DNA from: Pelagibius sp.
GTDB lineage: Bacteria > Pseudomonadota > Alphaproteobacteria > Kiloniellales > Kiloniellaceae
DNA: 64,000 nucleotides
Reading direction: 5' to 3'
Assembly (NCBI GenBank): GCA_028280305.1
Contig: JANQMC010000034.1
Location: 248,001-312,000, forward strand
Shown: positions 1 through 8,764 of the stretch, in pieces
Layout: every line of letters starts with the position of its first letter
Position numbering within the stretch: position 1 is the first letter of the stretch
Position numbers and translations under genes: made by a program
The notes under the pieces: model-generated
The model's input: only the letters and a program-made list of their open reading frames with translations
Databases searched by the model: none
Told to the model about the DNA's origin: nothing

Positions 1-414
1 GATGCGCTCGATAAAGCCGCGCCACTCGGCGTCGCTCATGCGTTCTGCTTCGTCCGGACGCCCTGCCGTCGGGGCCCGGCTGGCGGCGATGGAATCGATC
101 AGTACCAGGTGTTTCGCCCCATGGGCCTTCAAGGCTTCGCAGGTCCGCCGGCTGGCGCCCTGAACTTCATTCCACTTCTGCGGATCGTGGAAGGGGCGGA
201 AGATCACCCCGCCGATCAGCGACAGCCGGCGCTCGGCCAGGCTCTTGCCCAGCACCGCCGGGTCTTCCGGCATATAGCCGATGGGGCCGAGTTCCAGGCC
301 GCCGTAGCCCGCCGCTGCGGCCTCGTCGAGAACCTCTTGCCAGCCCGGGTTCCGCGGATCGTCCGCAAATTCGACACCCCAGGAGCAGGGAGCATTGCCG
401 ATCGAAAGAGGCAT
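1..414 (-). CDS. Inosose-dehydratase-like sugar isomerase/epimerase (partial)
   Basis: Only the N-terminal 138 codons are present; the gene runs off the left edge. Translated from the ATG at 414 it opens MPLSIGNAPCSWGVEFADDP and continues with the motif ELGPIGYMPEDP. This is typical of TIM-barrel sugar phosphate isomerase/epimerase proteins of the IolE group, which dehydrate scyllo-inosose in the inositol pathway. It lies 39 bases downstream of the Gfo/Idh/MocA dehydrogenase on the same strand, so the two are probably cotranscribed. The divergent iolD-C-B genes support an inositol role. The catalytic C-terminal half is not visible, so another sugar epimerase of the same fold cannot be excluded. 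Confidence 0.8.
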   Translation of the reverse strand, partial: MPLSIGNAPCSWGVEFADDPRNPGWQEVLDEAAAAGYGGLELGPIGYMPEDPAVLGKSLAERRLSLIGGVIFRPFHDPQKWNEVQGASRRTCEALKAHGAKHLVLIDSIAASRAPTAGRPDEAERMSDAEWRGFIERI

Positions 415-453
415 GGTGAGTTCCTTGTTGATGATTGAAAGCTGTGTTCAGGC

Positions 454-1569
454 TTACACTTGGCTGACCGTCACCCAGCCGCGAGTTCGGTTGGAGAGCG
501 CAGCGGCGGCAACGACACGATTAACCTCACAGCCATCGCGAAAAGTCGGCCAGACCGCTTTACCCGTTTCTATAGCCCGCAGAAAGTCGCGTGCCTCGAT
601 AATGATTTGGTCGTTGTATCCCGTGCCGTGGCCGGGACCGAGGCAAAAGGCCTCATAGTCCGGATGCGCCGGTCCGGTCAGGATCTTGCGGTAGCCTTCG
701 CGCCCCGGCGCTGCCTCGTTCTCGTAGAGCCAGAGCGCATTCTGATCTTCCTGATCGAAGCGCAGAGCGCCCTTGGTGCCGTAGATCTCGTAGGCGTAGC
801 CCATCTTGCGCCCGCTGGCGACGCGGCTGAAGCTGAGGGAGCCCATGGCGCCGCTCGCAAAGCGGCAGAGAAAGTGACCCTGGTCGTCATTCGCCACAGG
901 TTCCGGTCCATCAGGCCCGGGCCGCGTTGCATGGACGGTCTGGATATCGGCGACCAGGGACTCGATGGGTCCGGCAAGGCGCAGGGCCGCGTTGATGATG
1001 TGCGGCGAGAGGTCGCCCAGGGCGCCGGAAGAGGCTTCGCGGGTCCGCCAGTTGGCCGGTGTCTCGGGGTCGGCCAGGAAGTCCTCGGTGTGTTCGGCGC
1101 GGATGTGGACCAGGCGGCCGATCTCGCCCGCCTGGATGATCTGCAGCGCCAATTGGCTGGCGGGCGTGCGGATGTAGTTGAAGCCCACCATGTTGACGAT
1201 TCTTGCCGCCTCTGCGGCAGCGGTCATGACTTCCGAGTCCTCAAGTGTCTCGCCCAGCGGCTTTTCACAGAACACCGGCTTTCCCACGGCGATGGCGGCC
1301 AGGGCGATTTCGCGGTGGGTGCGTTGGGGCGAGGCGATGACCACCGCCTCCACCGCCGGATCGGCGACCAAGATCCGCCAGTCGTCGGTGGCGCGCGCGA
1401 AGCCGTAGGCGGCGGCTTTCTCGGCTGCTCCCGCCGCCGTTGTGGCGCAGATCATCTCGCAGACCGGCCGCAGACCCGTCTTGAAGACGGTCCCCACGGC
1501 TTTCAGCGCAACGCTGTGCGCCTTTCCCATGTAGCCGGTTCCTATGACCCCGACGCCGATGCTCTTCAT
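454..1569 (-). CDS. Gfo/Idh/MocA family oxidoreductase, probable inositol dehydrogenase
   Basis: This 371-residue NAD(P)-dependent dehydrogenase starts with a Rossmann motif (GVIGTGYMGKAH, about residues 6-17). It carries the family motif CEKPLGETLEDS, whose EKP lysine is the conserved catalytic-site residue, and a C-terminal alpha/beta dimerisation domain. An in-frame upstream extension exists, but the ATG at 1569 has an AGGAAG ribosome-binding site about ten bases upstream and starts directly at the Rossmann fold. Its position beside an IolE-like gene and divergent from iolD suggests oxidation of myo-inositol or a stereoisomer to an inosose (IolG-type). Substrate cannot be read from sequence because this superfamily is broad. 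Confidence 0.88.
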   Translation of the reverse strand: MKSIGVGVIGTGYMGKAHSVALKAVGTVFKTGLRPVCEMICATTAAGAAEKAAAYGFARATDDWRILVADPAVEAVVIASPQRTHREIALAAIAVGKPVFCEKPLGETLEDSEVMTAAAEAARIVNMVGFNYIRTPASQLALQIIQAGEIGRLVHIRAEHTEDFLADPETPANWRTREASSGALGDLSPHIINAALRLAGPIESLVADIQTVHATRPGPDGPEPVANDDQGHFLCRFASGAMGSLSFSRVASGRKMGYAYEIYGTKGALRFDQEDQNALWLYENEAAPGREGYRKILTGPAHPDYEAFCLGPGHGTGYNDQIIIEARDFLRAIETGKAVWPTFRDGCEVNRVVAAAALSNRTRGWVTVSQV

Positions 1570-1599
1570 GGCAACTCGCTTCCTGCACCGTTCTATGAC

Positions 1600-1613
1600 T
1601 GCAACCGGTTGCA
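1600..1613. promoter_or_regulatory. LacI-type palindromic operator
   Basis: The sequence TGCAACCGGTTGCA is a perfect 14-base palindrome with a central CG and matches the general LacI/GalR operator pattern. It lies in the 169-base divergent region between the dehydrogenase and iolD, 31 bases from the dehydrogenase start. No LacI-family gene is in the window, so the cognate repressor is unknown. Confidence 0.65.
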
Positions 1614-1635
1614 AACCCTCTATCGGATATATAGG
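1609..1635 (+). promoter_or_regulatory. Candidate promoter for the iolDCB operon
   Basis: TTGCAA at 1609-1614 could serve as a -35 element and TATAGG at 1630-1635 as a -10, separated by 15 bases. The -35 overlaps the palindrome at 1600-1613, which fits repression by occlusion. The spacing is short, so this is a weak call. Confidence 0.3.
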
Positions 1636-1738
1636 ATCGCCCGTCAAGTATGGTCCTTCATCCCGTCCCCGGGAAAGGGGCACCCCGCCTCCGGGAAAGG
1701 AGGGGGAAATCGTTGCATGCGATGGAGGTTCCGCGGCG

Positions 1739-3613
1739 ATGGCGAGAGGCGATGAGACCCTGACGATGGCCCAGGCGCTGGTGCGCTATCTCGTCGCCCA
1801 GCGCATCGACATCGACGGCGAGGAGTGGCCGCTTTTTGCCGCTGTCTTTGCCATCTTCGGTCATGGCAACGTCACCTGCCTGGGTGAGGCCCTTTACGAG
1901 CAGCGCGACAGCCTGCCGACTTGGCGCGGGCAGAACGAACAGTCCATGGCGCTGGCCGGGGTGGCCTATGCCAAGGCGCGGCTGCGCCGGCAGATCTGTG
2001 TCGCCACCTCTTCGGCGGGGCCGGGTGCGACCAATATGGTGACGGCGGCGGCCCTGGCCCATGCCAACCGCTTGCCGTTGCTGATCCTCTCCGGGGACAC
2101 CTTCACCAGCCGCCTGCCGGACCCGGTGCTGCAACAGGTCGAACACTTCCACAATCCCGCGATATCGGTTAACGACGCTTTCCGCGCCGTGACCCGCTAT
2201 TGGGATCGCATTACGGCACCGGAACAACTGCTGCAGTCCTTGCCGCAGATGGTCGAAACCCTACTTGATCCGGCCGACTGTGGTCCTGCCTTTCTGGGCC
2301 TGCCGCAGGATACCCAGGCCAGGGCCTATGACTATCCGGCTGTCTTCTTCGAGCCCCAGGTTCATCGTATCCGCCGTCCAAGGCCGGACAGCGATGATCT
2401 GACCGGCGCGGCCCGGATGATTGCAGCCGCCCGCCAGCCGCTGATCATCGCCGGCGGGGGTTTGCACTATTCCGGCGCTTCCGCAGATCTGGCGGCCTTC
2501 GCCGAGCGGCACGGCGTTCCGGTGGTCGAAACCCTGGCGGGCCGGGCCCTGCTGCCCCACGACCATCCGATGAATGCCGGGCCGATCGGCCCGACCGGGT
2601 CGCAGTCGGCCAATGCCCTGGCCAGAGAGACGGACCTTGTGCTGGCGCTCGGCACCCGGCTGCAGGACTTCGTGACGGCCTCCTGGTCGGCCTTTGAGAA
2701 CCCCGGGATGCGCCTGGTTTCGGTGAACACCGCCCGCTTCGATGCGGCCAAGCACCGTGCCCAGGCGGTGATCGGCGATGCCAAGGTGGCGCTTGCCGAG
2801 ATCGATTCCCGGCTTGGTGATTGGACGGCGCCGGCAAACTGGGCGGCAAAGGCGCAGAAGCTCTACGGGCAATGGAACACAGCGCTGGACGAACGCACGG
2901 CAGAAGAGTCTTCCGGGGCCACCAACAGCCTTCCGTCTTACGCTCAGATCATCGGTGCGGTGAACCGGACAAGCGGGCCGGAGGATCGAGTTCTGACCGC
3001 CGCCGGCGGTATGCCGGCGGAACTCAACACCAACTGGAAAGCCAAGGGCATCGCCTCGGTCGACATCGAGTTCGGGTTTTCCTGCATGGGCTATGAAGTG
3101 GCCGGCGGCTGGGGCGCAGCCATGGCCAAGGCGGATGCCGGCGAGCCCGGCAACACCTACGTGTTGGTCGGCGACGGGTCCTACCTGATCATGAATTCCG
3201 ATATCTACTCCTCGGTTCTGACCGGGCACAAAATGATCGTGATCATCTGTGACAACCAGGGTTTTGCCGTGATCAACAAGCTGCAGAACAACAGCGGCAA
3301 CGAATCCTTCAACAACCTGCTGGAGGACTGTCGCATCGACAGCTTCGTGAATGTCGACTTCGCCGGCCATGCCCGGGCGATGGGCGCGGCGGCCGAGGCG
3401 GTGTCTTCGATCAGCGAACTGGACGCGGCCCTGGAACGCGCGAAGGCGGCGGCCGGCACCTATGTCATCACCGTCAAGGTCGACAGGTACGTCTGGACCG
3501 AAGGGGATGCCTGGTGGGAGGTTGGCATCCCTGAAGTCTCAAAGCGTGAAGGGGTTCGCGCAGCAGCCCGCAAATGGGACGAAGGCCGCCGGCACCAGCG
3601 GCGTGGTGTCTGA
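1739..3613 (+). CDS. iolD: 3D-(3,5/4)-trihydroxycyclohexane-1,2-dione hydrolase IolD
   Basis: IolD is a thiamine-diphosphate enzyme that opens the ring of the diketone formed by IolE, giving 5-deoxyglucuronate. The 624-residue product has the N-terminal ThDP glutamate region (WRGQNEQSMALAGVAYAKA), a central domain and the C-terminal ThDP/Mg motif GDGSYLIMNSDIYS followed by CDNQG. Length matches the family. The ATG at 1739 follows a GGAGG at about 1723-1727 and opens MARGDETLTMAQALVRYL. It is the first gene of a rightward operon; its stop overlaps the iolC start. Confidence 0.95.
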   Translation: MARGDETLTMAQALVRYLVAQRIDIDGEEWPLFAAVFAIFGHGNVTCLGEALYEQRDSLPTWRGQNEQSMALAGVAYAKARLRRQICVATSSAGPGATNMVTAAALAHANRLPLLILSGDTFTSRLPDPVLQQVEHFHNPAISVNDAFRAVTRYWDRITAPEQLLQSLPQMVETLLDPADCGPAFLGLPQDTQARAYDYPAVFFEPQVHRIRRPRPDSDDLTGAARMIAAARQPLIIAGGGLHYSGASADLAAFAERHGVPVVETLAGRALLPHDHPMNAGPIGPTGSQSANALARETDLVLALGTRLQDFVTASWSAFENPGMRLVSVNTARFDAAKHRAQAVIGDAKVALAEIDSRLGDWTAPANWAAKAQKLYGQWNTALDERTAEESSGATNSLPSYAQIIGAVNRTSGPEDRVLTAAGGMPAELNTNWKAKGIASVDIEFGFSCMGYEVAGGWGAAMAKADAGEPGNTYVLVGDGSYLIMNSDIYSSVLTGHKMIVIICDNQGFAVINKLQNNSGNESFNNLLEDCRIDSFVNVDFAGHARAMGAAAEAVSSISELDAALERAKAAAGTYVITVKVDRYVWTEGDAWWEVGIPEVSKREGVRAAARKWDEGRRHQRRGV

Positions 3614-4619
3614 ATTGGCGCAGACCCTTGCCATAGACCGTCTGAAGCGGGACCGCCCTTTCGGTGCGCTGGTCCTGGGGCGCGCCGGCCTGGATCTTTA
3701 TCCGCTGGAAGACGGCGGCAAAATCGCCGAGGCGGCCGGCTTCACCAGCGATCTCGGCGGTTCAGCCGGCAACATCGCAGTCGCTCTGGCACGCCAGGGG
3801 GTGTCGGTTGGTCTGCTCTCTGCCGTATCGGATGACCCGGTTGGTCGCTTCGTAAGCAGCCGGCTGGAGAGCTTCGGTGTCGATACCCGCTTTCTGCAGA
3901 CGGTTTCCGGCGATCCGCGCACCAGTCTGGCTCTGGCCGAAGTCCGGGCGGCGGACTGTGAGGTTACCATCTACCGGAACAACGCCGCCGATCTGCAGCT
4001 AACAGCGGATGACGCGCTCGTGGCCGCCGTGGCCGAGGCCGGCGTGCTTATCATTACCGGCACTGCCCTGGTGGCCGATCCCTCGCGCGCTGCGACGATG
4101 GTTCTTCTGGCGGCGGCGCGGGCTGCGGGGACCGTGACGGTCTTTGACCTGGACTATCGCGCCTATGCCTGGTCGTCCCGGGAAGAAACGGCTGCGGTTT
4201 ACGACCGGGCCGCCGGGCTGTGCGACCTCATCGTCGGCAACAGCGAGGAGTTTTCGGTTTTCTCCGCCGATGGCAACGGCGAGGCGGCCGCGGCAAGGTT
4301 GACGGAGACCGATGGCCGCCTTGCCATCGTGAAACGTGGCGGCAGCGGCGCAACGGTTCTCGGTGCCGGCTGGCGGATCGACAGCGGTGTTTTCCCGGTA
4401 ACGGCCTTGAAGCCCTATGGCGCCGGCGATGCATTCATGGGCGGGCTGATGGCCGCCCTTTTGAAGCGTGAAACGCTGGAAGAGGCCGTCCGCTGCGGCT
4501 CCGCCGCCGCCGCCATGGTTGTCTCCCGCCGCGGCTGCGCTTCAGCCATGCCCGACAGCGCCGAACTCACCACTTTCCTGTCATCGCAGCAGATGACCTC
4601 AAACCCGACGAGGACTTGA
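3606..4619 (+). CDS. iolC: 5-dehydro-2-deoxygluconokinase IolC
   Basis: A PfkB-family kinase that phosphorylates 5-dehydro-2-deoxygluconate in inositol breakdown. Visible motifs are the substrate-binding region GFTSDLGGSAGNIAVALAR and the catalytic anion-hole motif KPYGAGDAFMGG near the C terminus, whose aspartate is the base. The start is probably one of two adjacent GTG codons (3603 or 3606) overlapping the iolD stop at 3611-3613; no strong ribosome-binding site is seen, which suggests translational coupling. The product is about 337 residues, the usual single-domain length, without the C-terminal DUF2090 fusion found in some homologues. iolB follows after three bases. Confidence 0.93.
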   Translation: MSELAQTLAIDRLKRDRPFGALVLGRAGLDLYPLEDGGKIAEAAGFTSDLGGSAGNIAVALARQGVSVGLLSAVSDDPVGRFVSSRLESFGVDTRFLQTVSGDPRTSLALAEVRAADCEVTIYRNNAADLQLTADDALVAAVAEAGVLIITGTALVADPSRAATMVLLAAARAAGTVTVFDLDYRAYAWSSREETAAVYDRAAGLCDLIVGNSEEFSVFSADGNGEAAAARLTETDGRLAIVKRGGSGATVLGAGWRIDSGVFPVTALKPYGAGDAFMGGLMAALLKRETLEEAVRCGSAAAAMVVSRRGCASAMPDSAELTTFLSSQQMTSNPTRT

Positions 4620-4622
4620 GCC

Positions 4623-5462
4623 ATGCACATTCAGCCCTATGACAACAAGAACGAACCGATTGTCGGCGCCAATGATGCGCGGGTGCCGCTGGTCTATATG
4701 AACATCGTCAAGCTTCAGAAGGGCGAGACCTTCAGCTACGCCGAAGATGGCTACGAGACCTGTTGCGTGCCCGCCCACGGCACCATCGATGTGGCGGTCG
4801 GCAATCAGATCTTCGAGGCCGTGGGCGACCGCCCGTCGCTCTGGGAGGGAAATCCTTCCGGTGTCTATGTGCCGAGCGGCAGGTTGGCGTCCTTCACCTG
4901 TGTTTCCGAAGACACCGAGGTCTTCGTGGCCGGGGCCAAGTTCGACGAGGTGCTGGAGCCCTTTGTCGTCAGGCCGGATGAAATCGATCCGGTACAGTAC
5001 GGCTCCGACGACACCAAGACCCACCGCAAGATCAAGCATATCCTGGGCCAGAAACAGGCCGGCAAGGTCGGGCGTCTGCTGGTCAGTGAGCTTTTCACCG
5101 TCGGTGCTGGCGGCTGGTCGGGTTTTCCCTCCCACAAACACGATACCGACGACCTGCCCGGGGAAACCCGCCATGACGAGGTCTATAACTTCCGTTTCAA
5201 CCCGGATTGGGGTTTCGGCGCGCAGTTTCATCAGCGCGAGGACGAGGAGTTCGGTGAGTGCTATCATGTGAAGAACGGCTCGACCTTCGTCATCGACGGC
5301 GGCTATCACCCCTCCGTCGCGGCGCCGGGCTATGAGATGTATTACTTCACCATCCTCGGCGGCCTGTCGCAGCGCCCGCTGGTGCAGAACTTCCAGCCGG
5401 AGCATGCTTATCAGGTCGAGACGATCCCGGGCATCAAGGACATGATCGCCAAATTCAAGTAG
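4623..5462 (+). CDS. iolB: 5-deoxy-glucuronate isomerase IolB
   Basis: The 279-residue product is a two-domain cupin that isomerises 5-deoxy-D-glucuronate to 5-dehydro-2-deoxygluconate, the IolC substrate. The diagnostic metal-binding stretch FPSHKHDTDDLPGETRHDEV lies near residue 165, and a second conserved stretch GGYHPSVAAPGYEMYYF lies near residue 225. Full length for the family. It starts three bases after the iolC stop. The order iolD-iolC-iolB places three consecutive pathway steps in one transcript. Confidence 0.95.
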   Translation: MHIQPYDNKNEPIVGANDARVPLVYMNIVKLQKGETFSYAEDGYETCCVPAHGTIDVAVGNQIFEAVGDRPSLWEGNPSGVYVPSGRLASFTCVSEDTEVFVAGAKFDEVLEPFVVRPDEIDPVQYGSDDTKTHRKIKHILGQKQAGKVGRLLVSELFTVGAGGWSGFPSHKHDTDDLPGETRHDEVYNFRFNPDWGFGAQFHQREDEEFGECYHVKNGSTFVIDGGYHPSVAAPGYEMYYFTILGGLSQRPLVQNFQPEHAYQVETIPGIKDMIAKFK

Positions 5463-5479
5463 ATGCTGGGTTCAAATAG

Positions 5480-6328
5480 ATGCTGGTCAACCTCTCGGAA
5501 ATCCTGCAGCCGGCCCTTGAAAGCGACTATGCGGTCGGCTGCTTCAACGTTTTCGGCTATGAGGACGCGCGCGCCGTAGTCATGGCGGCGGAGGCGCTCG
5601 GCGCCCCGGTCATTCTTTCCGCCAACCTGGACCTGCGTCAGTTCATGCCGGTGAAGATGGTGGCGGCCTTGTTCCGGGGGCTTGCCGAGGACGCCACTGT
5701 GCCGGTCTGTGCCCATCTCGACCACACCTATGAAATCGACGATGTTCTGGATGCGGTCGACCTGGGATTCTCGTCGGTGATGATCGATGGCTCCCAGTTG
5801 CCGCTGGAGGAGAACATCGCGGCAGTGCAGCGTGTCGTGGCGCATGCCCATGCGGCGGGAACCTCGGTGGAAGCGGAGATCGGCTCCGTTCCCTATGCGG
5901 AGGGCCGCGATCACATCAAGTCCGAGCTTACCGATCCCGCAGAGGCACGGCGCCTGGCAGAGGAGGGCGGTCTGGACGCCCTGGCCGTTTCCGTCGGCAA
6001 CGTGCATCGGCTGAGCGCGCCCGCTGCGACGGTTGCTTACGACCGCCTGTCGGAGATCGAAAATCTGGTCAAGTTACCGCTCGTCATCCACGGCACCTCG
6101 GGCCTCTACGAAGAAGATGTCCGCAGGCTGGCCGCGACGCGGGTTTGCAAGTTCAACATCGGGACCGTGCTGCGGCAGGCCTTCGGCAACAGGCTGCGCC
6201 GGACCTTTGCGGAAGACCCCAAGATCTATGACCGTCTTGACCTGATGAGGGCGGCCATGCCGGCGGTTCAGGCCGAGGCCGAGAGGATGATTACGCTGCT
6301 CGGTTGGAAGGGGCCGAAGCGGAGCTGA
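5480..6328 (+). CDS. iolJ: Class II aldolase, probable 6-phospho-5-dehydro-2-deoxygluconate aldolase
   Basis: The 282-residue protein is a fructose-bisphosphate/tagatose-type class II (zinc) aldolase. Zinc-ligand regions are visible: AHLDHTYEIDD near residue 75, the loop EAEIGSVPYAEG near residue 133, VSVGNVHR near residue 172 and VIHGTSGLYEEDVRR near residue 203. In the inositol pathway the IolJ aldolase splits the IolC product into dihydroxyacetone phosphate and malonate semialdehyde. The gene follows iolB after 17 bases and ends the operon. Assignment as IolJ rather than a general aldolase rests on that context. No iolA (methylmalonate-semialdehyde dehydrogenase) is in the window. Confidence 0.85.
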   Translation: MLVNLSEILQPALESDYAVGCFNVFGYEDARAVVMAAEALGAPVILSANLDLRQFMPVKMVAALFRGLAEDATVPVCAHLDHTYEIDDVLDAVDLGFSSVMIDGSQLPLEENIAAVQRVVAHAHAAGTSVEAEIGSVPYAEGRDHIKSELTDPAEARRLAEEGGLDALAVSVGNVHRLSAPAATVAYDRLSEIENLVKLPLVIHGTSGLYEEDVRRLAATRVCKFNIGTVLRQAFGNRLRRTFAEDPKIYDRLDLMRAAMPAVQAEAERMITLLGWKGPKRS

Positions 6329-6353
6329 GACTCTTCCGCTGGACAGGCCGTGA

Positions 6354-6968
6354 TCAGTCTTTGCTTTGGTTACCGTTCGCCGGCTGTTTGGGCAACTGCG
6401 TTACCTGTTCGTAGAACAGCGAAGGCGTGGACCAGTTCGGATTTTCGCCGGAGAAAAGATCAAGGAATGCGATGGCGAGGGCCGGATCCTCGGTGACGTT
6501 CTCCTTGAAGGACCACCAGGTACGGATATTCGACAGATCCGGGGTCAGGGTCAGCGCTTCGTCGAGATCCTGGGCCAGAACAGCGGCGCGCACGTTCAGG
6601 CAGTAAGCGACATAGACATAACCTTCGGGCCAGTAGTAGGCCGGGTTGGAGGCATCGGAGCCGACGGGAACGCTCACCACCTCCAGCGGGGCATCGCAGA
6701 TCAGCTGTTGCAGCATCAGCCCGGAGGCAAAGTTCGTGAAGGCGCGCCGTGCGGCCGGCTGCGTCGGCTTCTGCGCTTCGAAATCGCGCAGCCAGGCGAC
6801 GAAGACCCGGGCCAGCTTCTCGTTGTTGATGCTGTATTCGACGCCGCTGGCGTCGGAGATGGCTTTGACCTGCTCGGCAAAGGACTGTTTGAACCAGCGC
6901 ATCCGTCGCATCGCCCGGCGGATCGGGCGGTCGGTTTCGCTGAGGGCGTCGGGAACCGGGAACCCCAT
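6354..6968 (-). CDS. Hypothetical protein
   Basis: I do not recognise this 204-residue protein. It has no signal peptide or membrane segment. The N-terminal third is basic and probably helical (RRAMRRMRWFKQSFAEQ); the middle is aromatic-rich (NPAYYWPEGYVYVAYCLNVR), and TWWSFKENV follows. It sits seven bases after the stop of another unknown gene on the same strand, so the two are almost certainly cotranslated. They are last in the leftward run that begins with the sugar ABC transporter, but a link to that transporter is inference from spacing only. It ends convergently with the iol operon. Confidence 0.6.
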   Translation of the reverse strand: MGFPVPDALSETDRPIRRAMRRMRWFKQSFAEQVKAISDASGVEYSINNEKLARVFVAWLRDFEAQKPTQPAARRAFTNFASGLMLQQLICDAPLEVVSVPVGSDASNPAYYWPEGYVYVAYCLNVRAAVLAQDLDEALTLTPDLSNIRTWWSFKENVTEDPALAIAFLDLFSGENPNWSTPSLFYEQVTQLPKQPANGNQSKD

Positions 6969-6975
6969 GACCGCC

Positions 6976-7722
6976 TCAGATCTTGTCTACATAGGCGGCG
7001 AAAAGGTCGCGCAGGCGCTCGACATCGCCGCAGCGCTCGGCCAGATCGGATTCCAGCGCCCGGGCGATATCGCAGCAGGTCAGCAACAGGGCCTCGACAT
7101 CGTCCTGGTCACCCTCGCGTTCGACCAGGAACCAGAGGATGAGCGCGAAAATCGATACTTTGGCAAGCTCGGCCTCGGTCAGGCTTGCGGCTTCCTGGTC
7201 CGGTCCGGAGAGCAGATCGCGAACGACCTTGCGCTGCACCAATTCCTGCATCAGCGCCGCGGCGATGGAGAAGCGATCTCCTTCTGTAACGCCGGACTGA
7301 ATGACCGTTTTGTAGGCTTCGGCGATGCGAACCTCGCTGACCAGTCCTTCGTTGGCGCCGAGGTGGCGCAGCGCACAGGTCAGGCCCCGGTAAGCGGCTT
7401 GAGCGAAAACGATCTCCGCCTCACCGATGTTTTCGATGTCCTCCAGCGTGGCGGCTCGCAGGCGCCCCGGATCGCCTGAATCGAGGAAACGATGGGAAAG
7501 GCCCGCGGCGACATCGTTGACGCGGTCGGCAAACTGGTCGAAGTCCCGCAGCGCCGCCCTTGCGACCGTGCTGATCGGCGAGGGAACCGGCGCCAGCGGC
7601 TTGTCCAGCAGGCTGCGCCCGCGTTTCACCGTGAAACGCAGCATCCGCAAGGCGTCTTTGAGGGGCAGCGTGGCTGCCGATGTACTGAGACTCCGCTGAC
7701 TGCCGGGCATTGCCTGAACCAA
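6976..7722 (-). CDS. Hypothetical alpha-helical protein
   Basis: A 248-residue protein I do not recognise. It looks all-helical and soluble, with one hydrophobic stretch (LAKVSIFALILWFLVE, near residue 192) that is probably buried helix rather than a membrane span. The start is uncertain: TTG at 7722 follows a GGGGAG very closely, and ATG at 7710 is an alternative that shortens it by four residues. The sugar kinase stop is 51 bases upstream, so the gene may be read from the ABC-transporter promoter. Its partner unknown gene follows after seven bases. No function can be assigned. Confidence 0.6.
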   Translation of the reverse strand: MVQAMPGSQRSLSTSAATLPLKDALRMLRFTVKRGRSLLDKPLAPVPSPISTVARAALRDFDQFADRVNDVAAGLSHRFLDSGDPGRLRAATLEDIENIGEAEIVFAQAAYRGLTCALRHLGANEGLVSEVRIAEAYKTVIQSGVTEGDRFSIAAALMQELVQRKVVRDLLSGPDQEAASLTEAELAKVSIFALILWFLVEREGDQDDVEALLLTCCDIARALESDLAERCGDVERLRDLFAAYVDKI

Positions 7723-7773
7723 ATCTCCCCTCAGTTATATAGTCTTCGTGCGCGGCGCCTACCAGTGCCGGAA

Positions 7774-8718
7774 TCAGTTCCTGACTGCCGTCTGTTCCAT
7801 GAAGGCCTGCGTTGCCGCGAGCGATGTGACGACGGCCTGAGAGCCGAGGCCCATGGCGTTTTGTGCCGAAGACGCCTGTCCCAGGCGCACACAGGTTTCC
7901 GGGTCCAATCCTAGGTGAAGACCGGTTGCGAAGCCCGCGTTAAAGCAATCCCCGCAACCACAGGTGCATCGCACATCAATGTCGAAAGCCGGAAGATGAA
8001 AGCGCGTTCCGTCGCTGTGCCGGTAGAGGGCACCTCCCGCGCCGAGAGTGAGGACGACGCAGCCGGCCCCCTTGTCCAGGAGGAAACTGGCGACATCGTC
8101 ATAGTCGGTGAGGCCGGAAAGCGCCATCGCTTCCTCTTCGGACGGCAGGAAGTAATCAGCATAGGGAAGCAACCCCTCCACCAGAGGCATATCGTCCTGG
8201 GTACTGGCAAAAACGTCGAGGGTGGTGATGCACCCGCGTTCCTTTGCCTGGCGGATGAGGGCAACGCTGGGGGCGCCATCCATCCGGTCCATCAGGCCGA
8301 TGCCGCCGATGTGGAGGATACGGGTGTCGAGCACCCGGTCGATCTGGTCTTCGGTGACGAAGAAGGCCCCGGTGGCGCCCTTTTTGTGCAGAACCGAGCG
8401 GGCCCCGTCGGGGCGGGTGGCGACGATGGAGGAGGAGGTTGCGACACCCGGACAGACCGCCATGTTGGCGGTGTCGATGTCGAAGCTTCGAAGCTTCTGC
8501 AGCACCCATTGGCCCATGTCGTCATCGCCGACGCCGCCTACGGCCTGCACCGTGAGCCCGTGTTTGGCCGCGACGATGGCGGCGCTGCCCGCGGCGCCGG
8601 AAACGGCGATGGTCAGCTCGTCGATGAAATAAGTATCGTCGCCCTGTGGAATGTCTCTCACCGGGCGGCCCAGGCAGTCGAAGGTGTAAAACCCGAGGGA
8701 GGTATAGTCGAACGTCAT
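7774..8718 (-). CDS. PfkB-family carbohydrate kinase
   Basis: A 314-residue ribokinase-like sugar kinase. The ATG at 8718 opens MTFDYTSLGFYTFDCLGRP; a longer open frame upstream runs back into the ABC ATPase gene and is rejected. PfkB features are the N-terminal sugar-binding region (TIAVSGAAGSAAIVAAKHGL), the motif FLPSEEEAMALSGL and the C-terminal anion hole CTCGCGDCFNAGF with catalytic Asp. The usual Asp opening the DTxGxGD motif is Cys here. It lies 46 bases after the ABC ATPase stop, as expected for a kinase acting on the imported sugar or polyol. It is clearly separate from iolC. Substrate unknown. Confidence 0.88.
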   Translation of the reverse strand: MTFDYTSLGFYTFDCLGRPVRDIPQGDDTYFIDELTIAVSGAAGSAAIVAAKHGLTVQAVGGVGDDDMGQWVLQKLRSFDIDTANMAVCPGVATSSSIVATRPDGARSVLHKKGATGAFFVTEDQIDRVLDTRILHIGGIGLMDRMDGAPSVALIRQAKERGCITTLDVFASTQDDMPLVEGLLPYADYFLPSEEEAMALSGLTDYDDVASFLLDKGAGCVVLTLGAGGALYRHSDGTRFHLPAFDIDVRCTCGCGDCFNAGFATGLHLGLDPETCVRLGQASSAQNAMGLGSQAVVTSLAATQAFMEQTAVRN

Positions 8719-8764
8719 TTTACCGACTGCGTCCGTTGTTTTTCGTTTTGACTTTTCATCCGGG

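Noticed and set aside
7774-8718. Loss of the PfkB anion-hole motif in the sugar kinase
   Set aside because: On closer reading the GCGD core is intact within CTCGCGDCF; only the preceding Asp is Cys, so activity is expected.
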